The notes: generated by a model not told the origin, from the letters alone. Shown: positions 7,377-15,816, numbered from the stretch's first letter. The stretch: 64,000 nucleotides of DNA from Virgibacillus ndiopensis (GCF_900187325.1 NZ_FZMZ01000004.1:62001-126000); one strand, 5' to 3'. Translations and numbers: made by a program.

Positions 7377-8945
7377 AATGACTTGATTTTTATCTTTTCT
7401 TACATTATTGATCCAAGCTTTATCCTGATCCATCATTTTTTTAGCAGCGTAAATAGTTAGAAATTGGATAGCTATAATTGGTATCCCCATTATTCCAGAA
7501 AGCACTTCCAATGGAGGCAGACCACCGACTCGCATTAATAATAAAGCTAGCACCGTAATTACTCCAGCAACAATAATCCGTAAACTCTTTGAAGGCTCTG
7601 CTTTACTCATATTTTTAGTACCAGTATATGATGCAATGGTATACGTTGTTGAATCCAGTGTTGTTGTTAAGAAAATCGTTGCAATAATGATGAAAATCAC
7701 AATAGCAATTGTAGGTAAGGGCAATGAATTCAATATTGCCGGTATTGCCGCCATTTTATCTTCTTTTACAATATCAAGTACTGTAAGCTCACCTATGAGA
7801 AATCGATGGACCCCTAGACCACCAAGCACTCCTGTTGCTACCCAAGAAATAAGAGTAGGAGCCAATAAATAGGTTAAAATCATTTCTCTTATTGTCCGGC
7901 CTCTTGAGATCTTTGCGGCAAAAACACTGTGGAGCATGGCCCATGTAGCACTGTAAGCAAACCAGAAAACAGTATGGCTTTCAATGTGTGTGGTACCTTT
8001 CATGTCCAATGAGTTCGTATAAAGAGATAAATCAATATAATGCGATACAAGAAAACCGACACTGTCTGTAAAATAATCGAGAATAAAGACACCAGGTCCG
8101 ATAATTATAATGAATAGCGCAAAAGCACCTGCTAAATACATATTAAGCGTGCTTAATTTCTTAATCCCTTTTTCTATGCCTAAATAAGCGCTAATTGAAA
8201 ATAAACATACCCAAACTAGCGTAACAATGAATGTTAACATAAAATTAATTTCTAAGTTGAAAATGTCAGCCAAATTGTACGTTATAATTGGCGTTCCCAG
8301 TCCTAAAGTCACTGCTGCACCGGATAAAATACTAACAAGGAAAATAACATCTAATATTTTCCCACCAACTCCATCTGTAAAATGGTCACCAAAAATAACC
8401 CGACAAGCCTCAGAAATTCGCATAAATGGTCTTTTCCGCACATGTAAAATATATCCCATAGCAGGCGCAGCCATCACAAATATAGCAAAAACCTGAAAGC
8501 TCCACATAAACATACTGTAGGAATTCCCCCACATGAGCGCTTCCGTTGAACCAGGCTCAACACCGAAAGGCGGATCATTTGCAACAGCCGTCCATTGAAT
8601 CATCCCCGTCCGCATAATAGTTGAGCCGAGCCCCATCGCGATTAAAATGGAAGCATATTCAAATAAATTAAACCTTGGCTTCTCCGTCGGATCTCCAAGC
8701 ACGACATTTCCATATTTAGAAAACGATAAATAAAGGCCAGCTATAACTAAAATAATCGTATACCATATGTAGCCCCATTTAAAACTCTCAACAATTTGAT
8801 TAAATAGGTTGTTCATTAATTCTAATGAATCACTTTCATTCAATGAAAATGGTATGCAAATTGCAATTATAATAATCAAAGAAGGAAGGAAAATCCGATA
8901 ATCAATTAATTTCGCGCTAACCCCTCCGTCTTTCTTTTGCCTCAT
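7365..8945 (-). CDS. Divergent BCCT-family transporter
   Basis: A 526-aa, 12-span member of the betaine/carnitine/choline transporter family. The family block KISRGRTIRE is present, as is an SAYLGIEKGIKKLSTLNMYLA segment. The Trp-rich helix that normally precedes SRGRTIR (FYWAWWISWAPF in the second BCCT of this window) here reads FAYSATWAMLHSVFA, with one Trp instead of several. The early Gly-rich segment is MGLGSTIMRTGMIQW. Loss of the aromatic box suggests that the substrate is not a classical quaternary amine. An upstream ATG at 8984 exists, but AGGGGG lies 10 nt before the ATG at 8945, which is preferred. The gene lies immediately upstream of the S-box operon on the same strand, as a separate unit. 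Confidence 0.85.
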   Translation of the reverse strand: MRQKKDGGVSAKLIDYRIFLPSLIIIIAICIPFSLNESDSLELMNNLFNQIVESFKWGYIWYTIILVIAGLYLSFSKYGNVVLGDPTEKPRFNLFEYASILIAMGLGSTIMRTGMIQWTAVANDPPFGVEPGSTEALMWGNSYSMFMWSFQVFAIFVMAAPAMGYILHVRKRPFMRISEACRVIFGDHFTDGVGGKILDVIFLVSILSGAAVTLGLGTPIITYNLADIFNLEINFMLTFIVTLVWVCLFSISAYLGIEKGIKKLSTLNMYLAGAFALFIIIIGPGVFILDYFTDSVGFLVSHYIDLSLYTNSLDMKGTTHIESHTVFWFAYSATWAMLHSVFAAKISRGRTIREMILTYLLAPTLISWVATGVLGGLGVHRFLIGELTVLDIVKEDKMAAIPAILNSLPLPTIAIVIFIIIATIFLTTTLDSTTYTIASYTGTKNMSKAEPSKSLRIIVAGVITVLALLLMRVGGLPPLEVLSGIMGIPIIAIQFLTIYAAKKMMDQDKAWINNVRKDKNQVIKRG

Positions 8946-9024
8946 GTTAAGTAAACCCCCTATAAAATAATATTTTCTATACACTAATTACCGGAAAATT
9001 ACCACTCTAAACATCTTTAGGACT

Positions 9025-9051
9025 GGGACAGGGGGTCAGGTCCATTGTCCC
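9025..9051. repeat. GGGACA palindromic repeat, copy 4
   Basis: A 27-nt copy between the divergent BCCT and YdjM-like genes, with a GGTCAGGTCC core variant. Confidence 0.85.
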
Positions 9052-9149
9052 AATTTTTATTCCCATCTAAACAGAACATACATTTTGTTGTAAACTATAG
9101 GATGGTGTCAGAAGAAGAACAACCAATTTTTTACAGAGGAGCTATTTAC

Positions 9150-9776
9150 GTGAATGGTACTGCACATGCAGCAGTAGGCGCTGCAACAGGATTTATTGTC
9201 GCAAATAATTTTCAATCAAGCCCGACTACAACATTCTTGTTGGTCAGCTTAGGTACGGTTTCAGGATTGATTCCTGACCTCGATATTGATGGAAAACTTC
9301 GTGGCAAAATCACCCTGTCTCATAAAATGTTTCAGACAGTTGGACAATTAATCGGTATTCTAATGATCATTTACAGTATTTACGAGGCAACAAATACGAC
9401 GAGATACCTCGGGATAGGAATCGGACTTGGATTGATGGCCATTGCCTCATCTATCAGACAGAAACATATGTTGACAATTACTGGGATAGGTGTCTTAGCT
9501 GGAGGAATTAATTTACAGGAAATCTGGTTGATGTTACTTGGAGTATACATTTTAATCGCATCATTTGTGGCACATCGAAGTTACACGCATTCGATAGTAG
9601 GAATTCTTTTCGTTGGATTCATTGCTTCCAAACTGGAGTTGTCTCTCGGTGTTGAAGGTGTCTTTTATACTTGCCTAATAGGCTATATCAGCCATTTAAT
9701 CACAGATAGTAAATTACTCCCGTTTAATAAACGTGGAATTAAACTGTTTTTACCACTATCATCAAAGGAAGTGTAA
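9150..9776 (+). CDS. YdjM/YbcI-type membrane protein (DUF457)
   Basis: A 208-aa protein with conserved polar motifs of the membrane-bound metal-dependent hydrolase family: GTAHAAVGAATG at the start, SGLIPDLDIDGKLRGK near residue 50, HRSYTHSIVG near 145 and GYISHLITDSK near 185. Several hydrophobic helices separate them. Family members are predicted membrane hydrolases; the function is not well known. A longer frame opens at 9045, but it starts inside the palindromic repeat. AGAGGAG lies 8 nt before the GTG at 9150, so this start is chosen. The gene is monocistronic and ends at another repeat copy. Confidence 0.82.
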   Translation: MNGTAHAAVGAATGFIVANNFQSSPTTTFLLVSLGTVSGLIPDLDIDGKLRGKITLSHKMFQTVGQLIGILMIIYSIYEATNTTRYLGIGIGLGLMAIASSIRQKHMLTITGIGVLAGGINLQEIWLMLLGVYILIASFVAHRSYTHSIVGILFVGFIASKLELSLGVEGVFYTCLIGYISHLITDSKLLPFNKRGIKLFLPLSSKEV

Positions 9777-9777
9777 T

Positions 9778-9804
9778 GGGACATAGGGTCTGACCCCGTG
9801 TCCC
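9778..9804. repeat. GGGACA palindromic repeat, copy 5
   Basis: It begins 2 nt after the stop of the YdjM-like gene and lies between two convergent genes, a position that suggests a terminator role. Confidence 0.85.
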
Positions 9805-9810
9805 ACCCTA

Positions 9811-10593
9811 TTATCCGTTATGGTCTGCGAATCTCCAGTAGCTTAATGTGCTGATTAAACCTATTAAACTTGTAACGAAGATGATTATCACACTTGTAGC
9901 TTTTAACAGATTACCTTCTCCACTCACATTACTGAATAAAGCCGGTATTGCCCATGGAAAATAACTTCCATAACCGACAGTAGCAACAATTTGTGACAAG
10001 ATCATCGTCATAATAACGAATCCAATTGGGGCTAAATAACCTCGGCCATAGCACGCGAAAAGCGCCACGGGAGTACTTAAAATAATCGTTAGCACAGACG
10101 TTACAACTAGCACAAAAAGTCCATGTTCCCACACTGTGCTGGACCACTGCGGCAACCCGATAATTCCCCCTACAAAAAACCCTACACCAATGACCCACAC
10201 TGCTAGAAGTAATGACCATATGAATGTAGTTATAAATTTAGCAATAGGAATATATATCCGTGGAAAAGGAAGAGCAAGCAAATCTTTTACCGTTCGATCC
10301 GTGTACTCTCTGCCGAAAATCCAGCTCGTAATAAAACCAAATACAAGTAGGCCACCAATAGCAATTCCTTGTGCAAGAAGACCAAAATAGGATGGCCAAT
10401 CTGCACTTCCAGCAAGTTGCGCTTTTGCCCCAAGTAACCCCCACTTTTCTGCCACAGCAGGATTTTTCAAAACAAACATAAAAAACCCACCCATGATCGG
10501 TAACAGCGTAAAAGCAATAAAGGTGATCCAAATAACTTTCGATTTACGAGACTTGAAAAATTCTGTTGCGATAATGTTAAGCATTTGATTCAT
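9811..10593 (-). CDS. ABC-2 type transporter permease
   Basis: A 260-aa membrane protein with six hydrophobic segments, starting MNQMLNIIATEFFKSRKSK, and containing FGREYTDRTVKDLLALPFPR near residue 90, a common feature of ABC-2 permeases of bacitracin/lantibiotic-export type. Its ATG overlaps the stop of the ATPase gene by 4 nt (ATGA), so the two are translationally coupled. It is the third gene of a TetR-ATPase-permease operon. The exported or sensed compound is unknown. Confidence 0.87.
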   Translation of the reverse strand: MNQMLNIIATEFFKSRKSKVIWITFIAFTLLPIMGGFFMFVLKNPAVAEKWGLLGAKAQLAGSADWPSYFGLLAQGIAIGGLLVFGFITSWIFGREYTDRTVKDLLALPFPRIYIPIAKFITTFIWSLLLAVWVIGVGFFVGGIIGLPQWSSTVWEHGLFVLVVTSVLTIILSTPVALFACYGRGYLAPIGFVIMTMILSQIVATVGYGSYFPWAIPALFSNVSGEGNLLKATSVIIIFVTSLIGLISTLSYWRFADHNG

Positions 10594-11516
10594 AGAACCC
10601 TTCCCCCCTTTCTTCCGATAATACGTAAAAAGTAAGACTCTAAATCCTCTTCGTCAACATATAGCATTGTCGGTGGATGATCGGCTCTTACTAAAATTCT
10701 TGCCAGTTCTTCTGGATACGTAACTGCCTCGTTACTTTGAATTTCCAACAATCCAATTTCATTCTCACTCACGGCGTACCCTTTATTAGATAAGATTTTA
10801 AGCGATTCTTTTATATTCCGTGTGTTTATTAATAGTTTTACAATACGTTGTTTCTCCAGTTCCTCTTTTCGCAGTTCTTGAATTAAACTTCCATTATGGA
10901 TGATACCAATTTTCGTTGCTATTTTAGAAATTTCCCCTAATATATGACTGGAGATAAAGATAGTTGTGCCTTTAGTAGATGCCAGTTCCTGTAATAACTC
11001 CCTGATTTCTACAATTCCAGCAGGATCCAATCCATTTGTAGGCTCATCCAATAATAAAACCTGTGGTTCATGAAGAAGCGCTCTTGCTATACCAAGCCTT
11101 TGTGCATTCCCCATCGATAAATGTTTTGCTTTTCTATGTTCATATTTCGTTAATTTCAGTTGCTCTATCACGCGTCCAACTGCTGAATTAGCCTGAACTC
11201 GATGCAATCTACATGTTAGTTCTAGATTTTCTCTAACAGTAAGCTCTGGGTACGAATATGGAGTTTCTACCATATAACCAACCTGTTTCCATGTATGATA
11301 ATTACCTGCACTTACCCTTTGACCATTGATAAAGCATGATCCAGAAGTGGATTGAATCATTCCAAGCAGCATGCGAATTGTAGTGGTTTTTCCCGCACCA
11401 TTCAATCCTAAAAACCCATAAATTTCACCTTTTTTCACCCGTAATGAAACATGATCAACTGCTTGAAAATCTTGATAGCTTTTCGTGAGATTATGCGTAT
11501 ATATCATATCTCGCAT
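10590..11516 (-). CDS. ABC transporter ATPase (drug/peptide exporter type)
   Basis: A 308-aa ATP-binding subunit with Walker A GLNGAGKTT near residue 40, the signature LSMGNAQRLGIARAL, Walker B VLLLDEPTNGLDP and a C-terminal extension typical of BcrA/CcmA-like exporters. It pairs with the ABC-2 permease that overlaps its end. The start at 11516 is supported by AAGGAG 11-12 nt upstream, inside the end of the TetR gene. Likely role: ATP-driven efflux or detoxification at the membrane. Confidence 0.92.
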   Translation of the reverse strand: MRDMIYTHNLTKSYQDFQAVDHVSLRVKKGEIYGFLGLNGAGKTTTIRMLLGMIQSTSGSCFINGQRVSAGNYHTWKQVGYMVETPYSYPELTVRENLELTCRLHRVQANSAVGRVIEQLKLTKYEHRKAKHLSMGNAQRLGIARALLHEPQVLLLDEPTNGLDPAGIVEIRELLQELASTKGTTIFISSHILGEISKIATKIGIIHNGSLIQELRKEELEKQRIVKLLINTRNIKESLKILSNKGYAVSENEIGLLEIQSNEAVTYPEELARILVRADHPPTMLYVDEEDLESYFLRIIGRKGGRVL

Positions 11517-11519
11517 CGC

Positions 11520-12128
11520 TTATTTCTCCTTCCTGAAAAGACCATCAACGATTAAATCTACTAATAATTCTAGGGTTTGCGGGTAAACATTTTCTCCAAT
11601 CTCATTCTTGTGAAGACTCATGGTGAACAAAGCGCGAAATAAACCTGCTAACACATCTTCATCTACCTTACGAAGAATACCTAAATCCTTCCATTTAGAC
11701 GTTATCTGGGCTAATGTGTCAGAATCATTTTCCAAATGCGCTTCTAATTTCTCTTTTGGTAATTTTCTAAGCAATATATCATAATTGTTGTCAAAAAGAA
11801 GTTGATTGATTAAAACGTTCTCTTCTATCATGGTCAACGCATGTAGAAGTAAGTTTTTTATTGCTTGTTTAGGGTCCTGGGCACTGGTTATATCAAAATT
11901 CATAAATTCCCTTTTGATTGATTCCTCTTCCTGTTCAATGATTTCAAAGTACAGTTCCTCTTTGGAATTAAAAAAAGTATAAAAAGATCCAGGTGCAATT
12001 CCAACAGATTTGGTCAATTCTTGAATACTGGTCTTTTTCAAACCAAATTGACTAAAAAGATATTTCGCTTCCACCATCAACTTTTCCTTAATCTTTTCTT
12101 TCTCTTGCTCCGTAAAACCTCTAGGCAC
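11520..12128 (-). CDS. TetR-family repressor of the exporter operon
   Basis: A 202-aa regulator with an N-terminal TetR HTH (LFSQFGLKKTSIQELTKSVGIAPGSFYTFFNSKEELYFE). The frame opens at 12137, but AAAAGGGGTG is 6 nt before the GTG at 12128, giving the typical start MPRGFTEQEKEKI. The gene is first in the operon with the ABC ATPase 3 bp downstream. A 13-bp-arm palindrome 17 nt upstream (12145-12183) is the probable autoregulatory operator. The inducer is probably the exporter substrate. Confidence 0.88.
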   Translation of the reverse strand: MPRGFTEQEKEKIKEKLMVEAKYLFSQFGLKKTSIQELTKSVGIAPGSFYTFFNSKEELYFEIIEQEEESIKREFMNFDITSAQDPKQAIKNLLLHALTMIEENVLINQLLFDNNYDILLRKLPKEKLEAHLENDSDTLAQITSKWKDLGILRKVDEDVLAGLFRALFTMSLHKNEIGENVYPQTLELLVDLIVDGLFRKEK

Positions 12129-12144
12129 TTTAAACACCCCTTTT

Positions 12145-12183
12145 AATATATATGAATAAATATTTTTTTAATTCATATATATT
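12145..12183. promoter_or_regulatory. Operator-like palindrome for the TetR regulator
   Basis: AATATATATGAAT and ATTCATATATATT form perfect 13-bp arms separated by 13 nt, directly upstream of the TetR start. It is AT-only apart from one G/C pair per arm. Confidence 0.65.
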
Positions 12184-12213
12184 TTATAACAATACAGAAC
12201 GTTTTACAATATC

Positions 12214-12276
12214 GGGACAGAGGGTCAGTCCCCCCTTCCCACAAAGAGCGGGACAAGGAGCCTGTCCCCTTGTCCC
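12214..12276. repeat. GGGACA palindromic repeat, copies 6 and 7
   Basis: Copies lie at 12214-12240 and 12250-12276, the second 2 nt beyond the stop of the FMN reductase gene. Copy 7 has an AGGAGCCTGTCC core unlike the others. Confidence 0.8.
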
Positions 12277-12278
12277 GC

Positions 12279-12845
12279 TTAAAATCCGTATTCTGCTTCT
12301 TTTGCTTCACGGATGTTTGTGTAAGTTTCTGTTAATATTACTGTATCTTCCGCTAAACGATCGATCCGGAAAAATACATCGTCATTTGTAATTTCTTTTT
12401 GATAGAAATCCTTTTCCTCGATAAATACATAGGTTTGAACAATTTGTGCTTTCATATAGGTCAAAATTGGTTTTAATTGCTGTTCTACAATTAAGTAATG
12501 TTTTGATGAACCCGCTGTCACAAGCATACTGACAACTTTATCACGAAATGCATTTATCGGAAGTAAATCAAAAATGTTCTTCAATGTTGCTGGTATGGAC
12601 GCTTGAAAAATTGGTGTACCAATAATAATCGCATCTGCTTCCATTAATGATTGCGCAACATATTTTGTGTCCCCTTCATATTCCAAATAATTACGTCCAT
12701 CACTAAACTGAACATCATATTCAGCAAGGTCAATCAATGTAACATCTATATTTGGATATTTTTCTGTAACAGTCTTAATTGTATAATCCATAGCCGTTCT
12801 TGTTTTTGAGCCGACTTTTGAACCTGATAACCCGACAATCTTCAT
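12279..12845 (-). CDS. NAD(P)H-dependent FMN reductase
   Basis: A 188-aa flavodoxin-like protein of the NADPH-dependent FMN reductase family (SsuE/ArsH-like). It begins MKIVGLSGSKVGSKTRTAMD, the phosphate-binding loop, and has ADAIIIGTPIFQASIPATLKN near residue 75 and a typical VSMLVTAGS strand. It should supply FMNH2 to flavin monooxygenases. It lies 12 bp downstream of the luciferase-like monooxygenase on the same strand, forming a two-component pair. It may also serve the S-box controlled monooxygenase at 5201-6574, since no other reductase is visible in the window. Confidence 0.88.
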   Translation of the reverse strand: MKIVGLSGSKVGSKTRTAMDYTIKTVTEKYPNIDVTLIDLAEYDVQFSDGRNYLEYEGDTKYVAQSLMEADAIIIGTPIFQASIPATLKNIFDLLPINAFRDKVVSMLVTAGSSKHYLIVEQQLKPILTYMKAQIVQTYVFIEEKDFYQKEITNDDVFFRIDRLAEDTVILTETYTNIREAKEAEYGF

Positions 12846-12857
12846 GTTGGATACCTC

Positions 12858-13916
12858 CTATTTATTTGCTGTATATTTTTTGATTGCTGGTAATATATCG
12901 GTACCAATCAACTCAATATTTTTCATTAATTTATCAAATGGCATTCCACCGAAATCGATTTGTGCAATGTAACGTTGGTGGCCAAATAACTCATACTGAT
13001 AGAGAATTTTTTCAATGATTTCCTGTGGACTACCGATATTCATGATATTATGCGGATCAACGCCCTGTGCAAAGTGCTGCTTAGGAAAACCTTGCCCGTT
13101 CGTTTTTTTCATACCCTCATTAATGTGAGGATATAAGTCTTTCAGAGCTTGTTGTGACGTTTCAGCTGCGTAGAAGAATCCTGCAGTTGCAACTGGCAGC
13201 TTAGATGTATCAAAACCGCGACGTCCCGCTGCCTCACGATAAGCATCAATCGTTCGTTTGAAAATGGAAGCTGGTCCTCCTAAATGCGCCATAAACATCG
13301 GAACACCTGCATAACCAGCTTTTATCGCACTAGCAGGAGATCCGCCAACTGCACGCCAAATTGGCATGGACCCATTTTGTGGCCGCGGCAGAACCTTCGC
13401 ATTGTTTAATGGTGCACGGAATTCTCCACTCCAATTAACAACTTCTTCTTCATTAATCTTAAGTAACAAATCAAATTTTTCCTCAAATAATGCTTCATAA
13501 TCACGAAGGTTATAGCCTAACAATTCATAAAGACCGACTCTCGATGCTCGACCTGCAATAATTTCTGCACGACCCTTCGAAATCAAATCCAACGTTGCAA
13601 AATTCTCATACACACGAACTGGATCCGATGTACTGATAATTGTAGAAGAACTTGCAATCTTCATCTTTTCTGTTGCCTGTGCGATAGCTGAAAGAACAAC
13701 AGCGTGCGCTTGTGTAGCAAAATACTCCTGATGACTTTCACCAACACTAAAAAAATCAATGCCTGCCTGTTCGGCTAGCTTAGCATATTCAATAATTTCA
13801 TGGATACGTTGTTCCGCAGAAATTCTCTCACCTGTTAAAGGATTTGGCAAATGATCACCAAGTGTATAAATACCAAATTCCAATCCTTTACTCTCATCAA
13901 TACGATACTTTTCCAT
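12858..13916 (-). CDS. Luciferase-like (LLM) flavin-dependent monooxygenase
   Basis: A 352-aa TIM-barrel flavin monooxygenase of the bacterial luciferase superfamily: LEFGIYTLGD at the N-terminus, AEQAGIDFFSVGESHQEYF near residue 50, KIASSSTIISTSDPVRVYENFATLDLISKGRAEIIAGR near 85-120 and GSPQEIIEKILYQYELFG near 300. It forms an operon with the FMN reductase. An HxlR regulator is divergently transcribed, a common arrangement for stress-induced oxidoreductases. The substrate is unknown. Confidence 0.88.
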   Translation of the reverse strand: MEKYRIDESKGLEFGIYTLGDHLPNPLTGERISAEQRIHEIIEYAKLAEQAGIDFFSVGESHQEYFATQAHAVVLSAIAQATEKMKIASSSTIISTSDPVRVYENFATLDLISKGRAEIIAGRASRVGLYELLGYNLRDYEALFEEKFDLLLKINEEEVVNWSGEFRAPLNNAKVLPRPQNGSMPIWRAVGGSPASAIKAGYAGVPMFMAHLGGPASIFKRTIDAYREAAGRRGFDTSKLPVATAGFFYAAETSQQALKDLYPHINEGMKKTNGQGFPKQHFAQGVDPHNIMNIGSPQEIIEKILYQYELFGHQRYIAQIDFGGMPFDKLMKNIELIGTDILPAIKKYTANK

Positions 13917-13940
13917 TTATCCTCACCATACTTTCCACAG

Positions 13941-14005
13941 AAACAAAGGGTCAGTCCCCTTGTCCCAATTTTTCTCCGGGACGGAGGGACTGACCCCTTG
14001 TCCCG
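13941..14005. repeat. GGGACA palindromic repeat, copies 8 and 9
   Basis: One 5'-degenerate copy (about 13941-13967) and one full inverted copy (13979-14005) lie in the promoter gap between the LLM monooxygenase and the HxlR gene. Confidence 0.8.
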
Positions 14006-14099
14006 CTATTTATAATTTATTATTTCATTTAAGCTTGCTTTGCACTATGTTATTATAGTTTATAATCATCAAAAACATAAGTACGCACTTTTAAGTAAT

Positions 14100-14121
14100 A
14101 TAGTATACAAAAAGATACTAT
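14100..14121. promoter_or_regulatory. Operator-like inverted repeat upstream of HxlR gene
   Basis: ATAGTAT and ATACTAT are separated by 8 nt, just 5' of the GGAGGAG ribosome site of the HxlR gene. It is a candidate self-operator that could also act on the divergent monooxygenase operon. Confidence 0.5.
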
Positions 14122-14133
14122 CGGAGGAGAGTA

Positions 14134-14481
14134 ATGATGAAAATTGAACCAGAATTATGCCGAGTAGAAGATGCATTAGGTATTTTAGTAGGGAAATGGA
14201 AGCCAATTATATTATTAAATCTATTAAAAGAAGGTACACAACGCTTTAGTGAGCTTAAACGAAGTATGCCTGGAATCACCCAAAAAATGCTAACGAAGCA
14301 ATTACGTGAATTAGAGGATGAGGATATTGTTGAGCGCGTTGTATACCCACAAGTTCCACCGAAAGTAGAGTATTCTATATCAGAATATGGAAAAAGCCTT
14401 GAACCAATATTAGCAGCCATGCATGAATGGGGAACGAAGCATACGTTGCATAAGAGGCAAAAATTGGAGCAAAAGGGCTAG
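14134..14481 (+). CDS. HxlR-family winged-helix regulator
   Basis: A 115-aa regulator with the HxlR signature: [23 protein letters not shown], then [32 protein letters not shown] and [20 protein letters not shown] Cys at residue 9 matches the position of the thiol sensor in YodB/HypR-type members, which respond to quinones, aldehydes or disulfide stress. The start is ATG (14134 or 14137) behind GGAGGAGAG. It faces the LLM monooxygenase/FMN reductase operon and is its probable regulator. Confidence 0.9.
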   Translation: MMKIEPELCRVEDALGILVGKWKPIILLNLLKEGTQRFSELKRSMPGITQKMLTKQLRELEDEDIVERVVYPQVPPKVEYSISEYGKSLEPILAAMHEWGTKHTLHKRQKLEQKG

Positions 14482-14504
14482 AGGGAAAAGTTCCATGTCC
14501 CTCT
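14480..14504. terminator. Convergent hairpin
   Basis: AGAGGGA and TCCCTCT (7 bp) lie between the convergent HxlR and phosphodiesterase genes. It is short and lacks a strong T-run. Confidence 0.45.
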
Positions 14505-15001
14505 TAGCTTCTCCCATCAAAAAATACAATTTCTGCCCTAATTCTCTCCTCCATTTCAAGAATTCCATATGAATAATAGGGCAGCTTTCGCTTATCGGTT
14601 GGCGATCCTGGGTTTATTAACAGTACATGTTTAAAGTATCGGATCAAAGGAATATGTGAATGACCAAATACAATGACATCTACTTCCTTATCATAAAATG
14701 CTGCTAATGCTTGTTTTTCCGTTGTCTTTTTATCACCATGTCCATGAACAATGCCAATTTTGTAACCATTAACCTCTACTACTTGCTGTAAGGGAAAAAA
14801 TTCTTTAACAGCATCTTTATCGACATTTCCATATACTCCCTTAACTTCACCATAACTAGAAAGAGTATTGTATACTTCTAATGACTTCCAATCACCAGCA
14901 TGAATAATTAAATCAGCCGTCCTACATTCATTTAGAAGACAGGTTGGTAACTGTTTTCCTTTATTTGAAATATGCGTGTCTGCTGTTACAACGATTTTCA
15001 C
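14504..15001 (-). CDS. YfcE/YsnB-type metallophosphodiesterase
   Basis: A 165-aa calcineurin-like phosphoesterase of the MJ0936/YfcE family. Metal-binding motifs are in order: TADTH near residue 7, HAGDW near 36, GVYGNVD near 56, IVHGHGD near 84 and VFGHSHIP near 113, followed by INPGSPTDKR. The size is that of the family. Such enzymes hydrolyse phosphodiesters in vitro; their physiological role is unclear. It stands alone, converging on the HxlR gene. Confidence 0.9.
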   Translation of the reverse strand: MKIVVTADTHISNKGKQLPTCLLNECRTADLIIHAGDWKSLEVYNTLSSYGEVKGVYGNVDKDAVKEFFPLQQVVEVNGYKIGIVHGHGDKKTTEKQALAAFYDKEVDVIVFGHSHIPLIRYFKHVLLINPGSPTDKRKLPYYSYGILEMEERIRAEIVFFDGRS

Positions 15002-15158
15002 TTACAATTCCCCTTCCTAATCCTAATTATTTTCAAAAGCTTCTTCTATCCCACTACAAGCTACAAACTCACTAAGAAAATCACTCTTTATTTCTTCTAT
15101 AGGAAATTTCCGTCGGTAGGCATTTAATTTATAACGCTTACTTTTATAAAAAAATAAA

Positions 15159-15179
15159 CTCCCTAATTCACTAAGGGAG
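15159..15179 (-). terminator. Terminator of the Gln-rich small gene
   Basis: CTCCCT and AGGGAG lie 22 bp beyond the stop. On the minus strand they are followed by TTTATTTTTTT. Confidence 0.7.
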
Positions 15180-15201
15180 CCTTAAAAAAATTCCTTACTA
15201 G

Positions 15202-15477
15202 TTACAAAACATCATTATTATTCTGCTGAGCCTCTTGCACTTGTTGACGAATATCATGCAGTTCTTCGTAAGCCTGTTGAAATTGTGCGTTCTCTGTCGC
15301 TTCAGTACCAGCTTGATTTTGGGCATTTTGTAATTCCTGTTCTGCTTGTTGTAACTGCTGCTCCGCTTGTTCAAGTTGTTGCATATTGGAACCCTGTGCT
15401 TGTAGCACAGCCTCCCTTGCCTCATTAATTTGCTGGCTTGCCTGCTGTAATGTCTGATGTAGGTTCTGTTGTTCCAT
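15202..15477 (-). CDS. Small Gln/Glu-rich coiled-coil protein
   Basis: A 91-aa hydrophilic protein made largely of Gln, Glu, Ala and Asn with heptad-like spacing (QQLEQAEQQLQQAEQELQNA), so an extended coiled coil is likely. GGAGGGTG lies 5-6 nt before the ATG, and a terminator follows, so it is a genuine gene. The competing 95-aa frame at 15198-15485 is Arg/Lys/Cys-rich and has no ribosome site. Family and function are unknown; small proteins of this type are common in spore formers. Confidence 0.75.
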   Translation of the reverse strand: MEQQNLHQTLQQASQQINEAREAVLQAQGSNMQQLEQAEQQLQQAEQELQNAQNQAGTEATENAQFQQAYEELHDIRQQVQEAQQNNNDVL

Positions 15478-15582
15478 CTAAGCACCCTCCATAAATTTTG
15501 ATCGATGAAATCCTATATTTATTGTTGCTTAGATGTATAATTTTTATGTATTCTTCTTCTCTAATACCAAAATTGTCTGAAA

Positions 15583-15611
15583 TTGTCAAGACTATAACAG
15601 TCATATATGTT
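15583..15611 (+). promoter_or_regulatory. Promoter of the type I toxin gene
   Basis: TTGTCA (15583-15588), 17 nt, TATGTT (15606-15611). The mRNA would begin near a GAAGCC...GGCTTC stem (15617-15638), the 5' structure expected for long-lived toxin mRNAs. Confidence 0.65.
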
Positions 15612-15699
15612 ATACTGAAGCCACAGTAGATTGGCTTCACACGAGGGTGGGGTACACTTTTACCTTCTTGGAAAATAACCTGGAAGGGAGGTGTTGCCT

Positions 15700-15783
15700 A
15701 TGGATATGGGAAATGTATTAACATTGATGATCTCTTTCGGCATGTTAATCGCATTTATCATGTCCGATAAAAATAAAAAATAA
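15700..15783 (+). CDS. Type I toxin-like membrane peptide (holin-like toxin family)
   Basis: A 27-aa peptide, MDMGNVLTLMISFGMLIAFI then MSDKNKK. Its L-x-LMISFG-x-LI core and Lys-rich end resemble the TxpA/BsrG and 'putative holin-like toxin' peptides of Firmicutes. GGGAGGTG gives an exceptionally strong ribosome site. The 5' leader has a stem at 15617-15638, and CCTTC at 15663 can pair with GAAGG near the ribosome site. Two hairpins follow (15783-15816 and 15869-15893). Toxins of this group depolarise the membrane and are silenced by an antisense RNA overlapping the 3' end. No clear antisense promoter was found. Confidence 0.7.
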   Translation: MDMGNVLTLMISFGMLIAFIMSDKNKK

Positions 15784-15816
15784 CCCCTCATTTGCTTTAG
15801 CCCAGCGCTGAGGGGT
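15783..15816. other. Hairpin at the 3' end of the toxin gene
   Basis: ACCCCTCA pairs with TGAGGGGT immediately after the stop codon, with a small inner CAGCGCTG palindrome. In related loci this is where the antisense RNA anneals. Confidence 0.55.

Noticed and set aside
1903-8945. Complete DMSP (ddd) catabolic cluster
   Set aside because: BCCT, Fe-alcohol dehydrogenase and MmsA-like genes match ddd families, but no DMSP lyase or DddD CoA-transferase is present, and the BCCT lacks the aromatic cage.
12279-13916. ssuE/ssuD alkanesulfonate system
   Set aside because: The reductase-monooxygenase pair resembles it in type, but the SsuABC transporter and an S-box are missing, and the HxlR neighbour points to stress-induced oxidoreductases.
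15198-15485. 95-aa Arg/Cys-rich frame
   Set aside because: A shadow of the Gln-rich coiled-coil gene in another frame, without a ribosome site.
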